From the NCBI RefSeq assembly GCF_005893125.1, contig NZ_VCJS01000143.1, positions 1-33,355 of the forward strand: 33,355 nucleotides of DNA, in the 5' to 3' direction. The translations under genes were made by a program, and so were the position numbers. Shown one piece after another: positions 32,460-33,355 of the stretch (position 1 is its first letter; each line of letters opens with the position of its first letter). Below the pieces are notes generated by a model. That model did no database searches. It saw nothing but the letters and a program-made list of their open reading frames with translations, and was not told the DNA's origin. This DNA is from Nonomuraea basaltis. GTDB taxonomy: Bacteria; Actinomycetota; Actinomycetes; Streptosporangiales; Streptosporangiaceae.

Positions 32460-33084
32460 GTCACTGACCCGATCGGCCTTCCTACTGGCCTTCGACTTGC
32501 GGAAGGAGAAGCTGACCCAGCGGGGCGAGCTGGGCTACCTGCTGCGCGCGGCCACCCTCGCCGAGCTGCTGCTGGCGGGCAACCTGGCGGACGAGTCGGG
32601 CAAGGCGCGAGCTCTCACCGCCCCGGCCGCCGAGCCGGGTTCCCTGCGGGCCGTGGTCTGGGAGCAGATCTCGAACTCGCCGCCCCGCTCGTGGCGGCGG
32701 TGGGTGCAGAAGGACAACGGCAAGGCGGTCCGCGTGGTACGCGACGAGCTGGCGGCCGCCCGGATGATCAGCGTGGAGCGGCGCCGGATCCTGCTGTTCC
32801 CGGTCGAGCGGATCACGCCGCGCAAGGCGTACCTGTCGCGCAGGCTAGCCGAGCGCGTCGGCCGGGCCATCCGCGGCGGCCGGCCGGTCGGGCACCTGGA
32901 CGAGGACGTCCGCGTCCTGGCGGCGCTGGCCACGGCGGCCCAGCTCAAGACGGTGGTTCCCTCCTGGCGGGAGACGCGTCTGCGCCGGGACCGGATCCAG
33001 CAGCTGTCCGCGCCCGTCGAGCCGATCGCGACCGCGTTGCGCAAGAGCGTCGAGGAGGCCAGGTCGGCGGCGTCGAGCGGCTGA
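32434..33084 (+). CDS. GOLPH3/Vps74-family (GPP34) protein
   Basis: 216-aa GPP34-domain protein, bacterial relative of eukaryotic GOLPH3/Vps74, peripheral phosphoinositide-binding proteins of the Golgi. Family blocks: SAFLLAFDLRKEKLTQRGEL then GYLLRAATLAELLLAGNLAD, SPPRSWRRWVQKDNGKAVRV, LAAARMISVERRRILLFPVE and LDEDVRVLAALATAAQLKTV near the C-terminus. No signal peptide or membrane segment. The start ATG 32434 has GAGGAG seven bases upstream, inside the ribbon-helix-helix gene, so translation is coupled. In actinobacteria such proteins are widespread but of unknown role; membrane-surface binding is inferred from the eukaryotic family. Confidence 0.9.
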   Translation: METQVKQGESLTRSAFLLAFDLRKEKLTQRGELGYLLRAATLAELLLAGNLADESGKARALTAPAAEPGSLRAVVWEQISNSPPRSWRRWVQKDNGKAVRVVRDELAAARMISVERRRILLFPVERITPRKAYLSRRLAERVGRAIRGGRPVGHLDEDVRVLAALATAAQLKTVVPSWRETRLRRDRIQQLSAPVEPIATALRKSVEEARSAASSG

Positions 33085-33132
33085 CACGACGAATCACGGC
33101 GGCTCCCACCGCCGGCTCTCGGAGGAGATCAC

Positions 33133-33234
33133 TTGACCACGTCATTCGAAGCACCGGCCCGGCCCCGCGCCATCGAGCACATGATTTCCACGACTACCAG
33201 GGCGAACGGCTCGGAAGCCACGATTGACCCATGA
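33133..33234 (+). CDS. Possible small peptide, 33 aa
   Basis: Short frame from TTG 33133, preceded by GGAGGAG at a good distance, to TGA 33232-33234. The peptide (TTSFEAPARPRAIEHMIST, then a Thr/Ser-rich end) has no hydrophobic segment or recognised motif. It lies between the GPP34 and ABC genes. It could be a real small protein, a leader peptide for the ABC gene, or chance. Confidence 0.4.
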   Translation: MTTSFEAPARPRAIEHMISTTTRANGSEATIDP

Positions 33235-33250
33235 TGAAGGAGAGGACCTG

Positions 33251-33355
33251 ATGCTCGAGATCAGCGAACTGCGCAAGCGCTTCGCGGGCGGCCCCGACGC
33301 CCCCGGCGGCAAGGTCGCCCTGGATGGGATCGGCTTCGCCGTACGGCCGGGGGAG
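33251..33355 (+). CDS. ABC transporter ATP-binding protein, N-terminus only
   Basis: First 35 codons of a gene cut by the window edge: MLEISELRKRFAGGPDAPGG then KVALDGIGFAVRPGE. The pattern, a beta strand, then a (K)RF motif, then VALDGIxFxVxPGE leading to the Walker A loop, is that of ABC ATPases. ATG 33251 has GGAGAGG upstream. The Walker motifs lie outside the window. It may be co-transcribed with the SPFH-GPP34 genes, as no terminator is visible in the 166 bases between. Confidence 0.75.
   Translation, partial: MLEISELRKRFAGGPDAPGGKVALDGIGFAVRPGE

Noticed and set aside
1..33355. tRNA, rRNA or riboswitch genes
   Set aside because: I looked for cloverleaf, T-loop and rRNA-like blocks by eye and found none that held up.

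Overview
The window is high-GC, actinomycete-type chromosomal DNA: strong third-position GC bias, GTG/TTG starts, many TetR regulators, a SARP regulator, an actinobacterial-type IHF and a Zur-type ribosomal-protein set. A filamentous actinomycete, perhaps of the Streptosporangiales, is my inference from gene content; no rRNA or tRNA is present to confirm it.

Layout. (1) 1-8.9 kb is a worn accessory region: an APH-type kinase, a beheaded tyrosine recombinase, a Tn3 transposase fragment beside an intact mIHF-like gene, a quinone oxidoreductase, an internally deleted alpha/beta hydrolase coupled to a frameshifted ECF sigma gene, an integrase tail, a second kinase-like gene and an orphan double Phd-type antitoxin with a palindromic operator. 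(2) 8.9-17 kb holds an AraC/hydrolase divergent pair, an IS5-type remnant, two RibD_C reductases, a TetR/DUF2867/DUF6463 divergent locus with a clear operator, a headless TetR, a secreted beta-propeller protein and a sigma-factor tail. (3) 17-24.4 kb has TetR-GNAT with a three-part operator, TetR divergent from an MFS-esterase operon with twin 22-nt repeats, a GNAT enzyme, a SARP regulator and a deleted SDR gene. (4) 24.5-26.9 kb is a compact zinc-starvation cluster: bL33, bL28, uS14 and bL32, all without zinc-binding cysteine clusters, run leftward; a COG0523/CobW-like protein and bS18 run rightward; a Zur-box-like sequence lies between. (5) 27-30.9 kb has a DHA2-type exporter fused in frame to a SnoaL-like domain, its divergent TetR, and another TetR. 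(6) 31.2-33.4 kb is an SPFH protein, a ribbon-helix-helix regulator with an AT-hook, a GOLPH3-like (GPP34) protein, a possible 33-residue peptide and the start of an ABC ATPase, headed by a perfect 16-bp palindrome.

How it works together: most intact loci are small self-regulated modules (TetR plus target) set among gene remnants, as expected of a region with repeated insertion and deletion. The two multi-gene units with the clearest common logic are the zinc-starvation cluster, which would replace zinc-binding ribosomal proteins, and the SPFH-RHH-GPP34-ABC unit at the right edge, which looks like a membrane-organisation module of unknown role.
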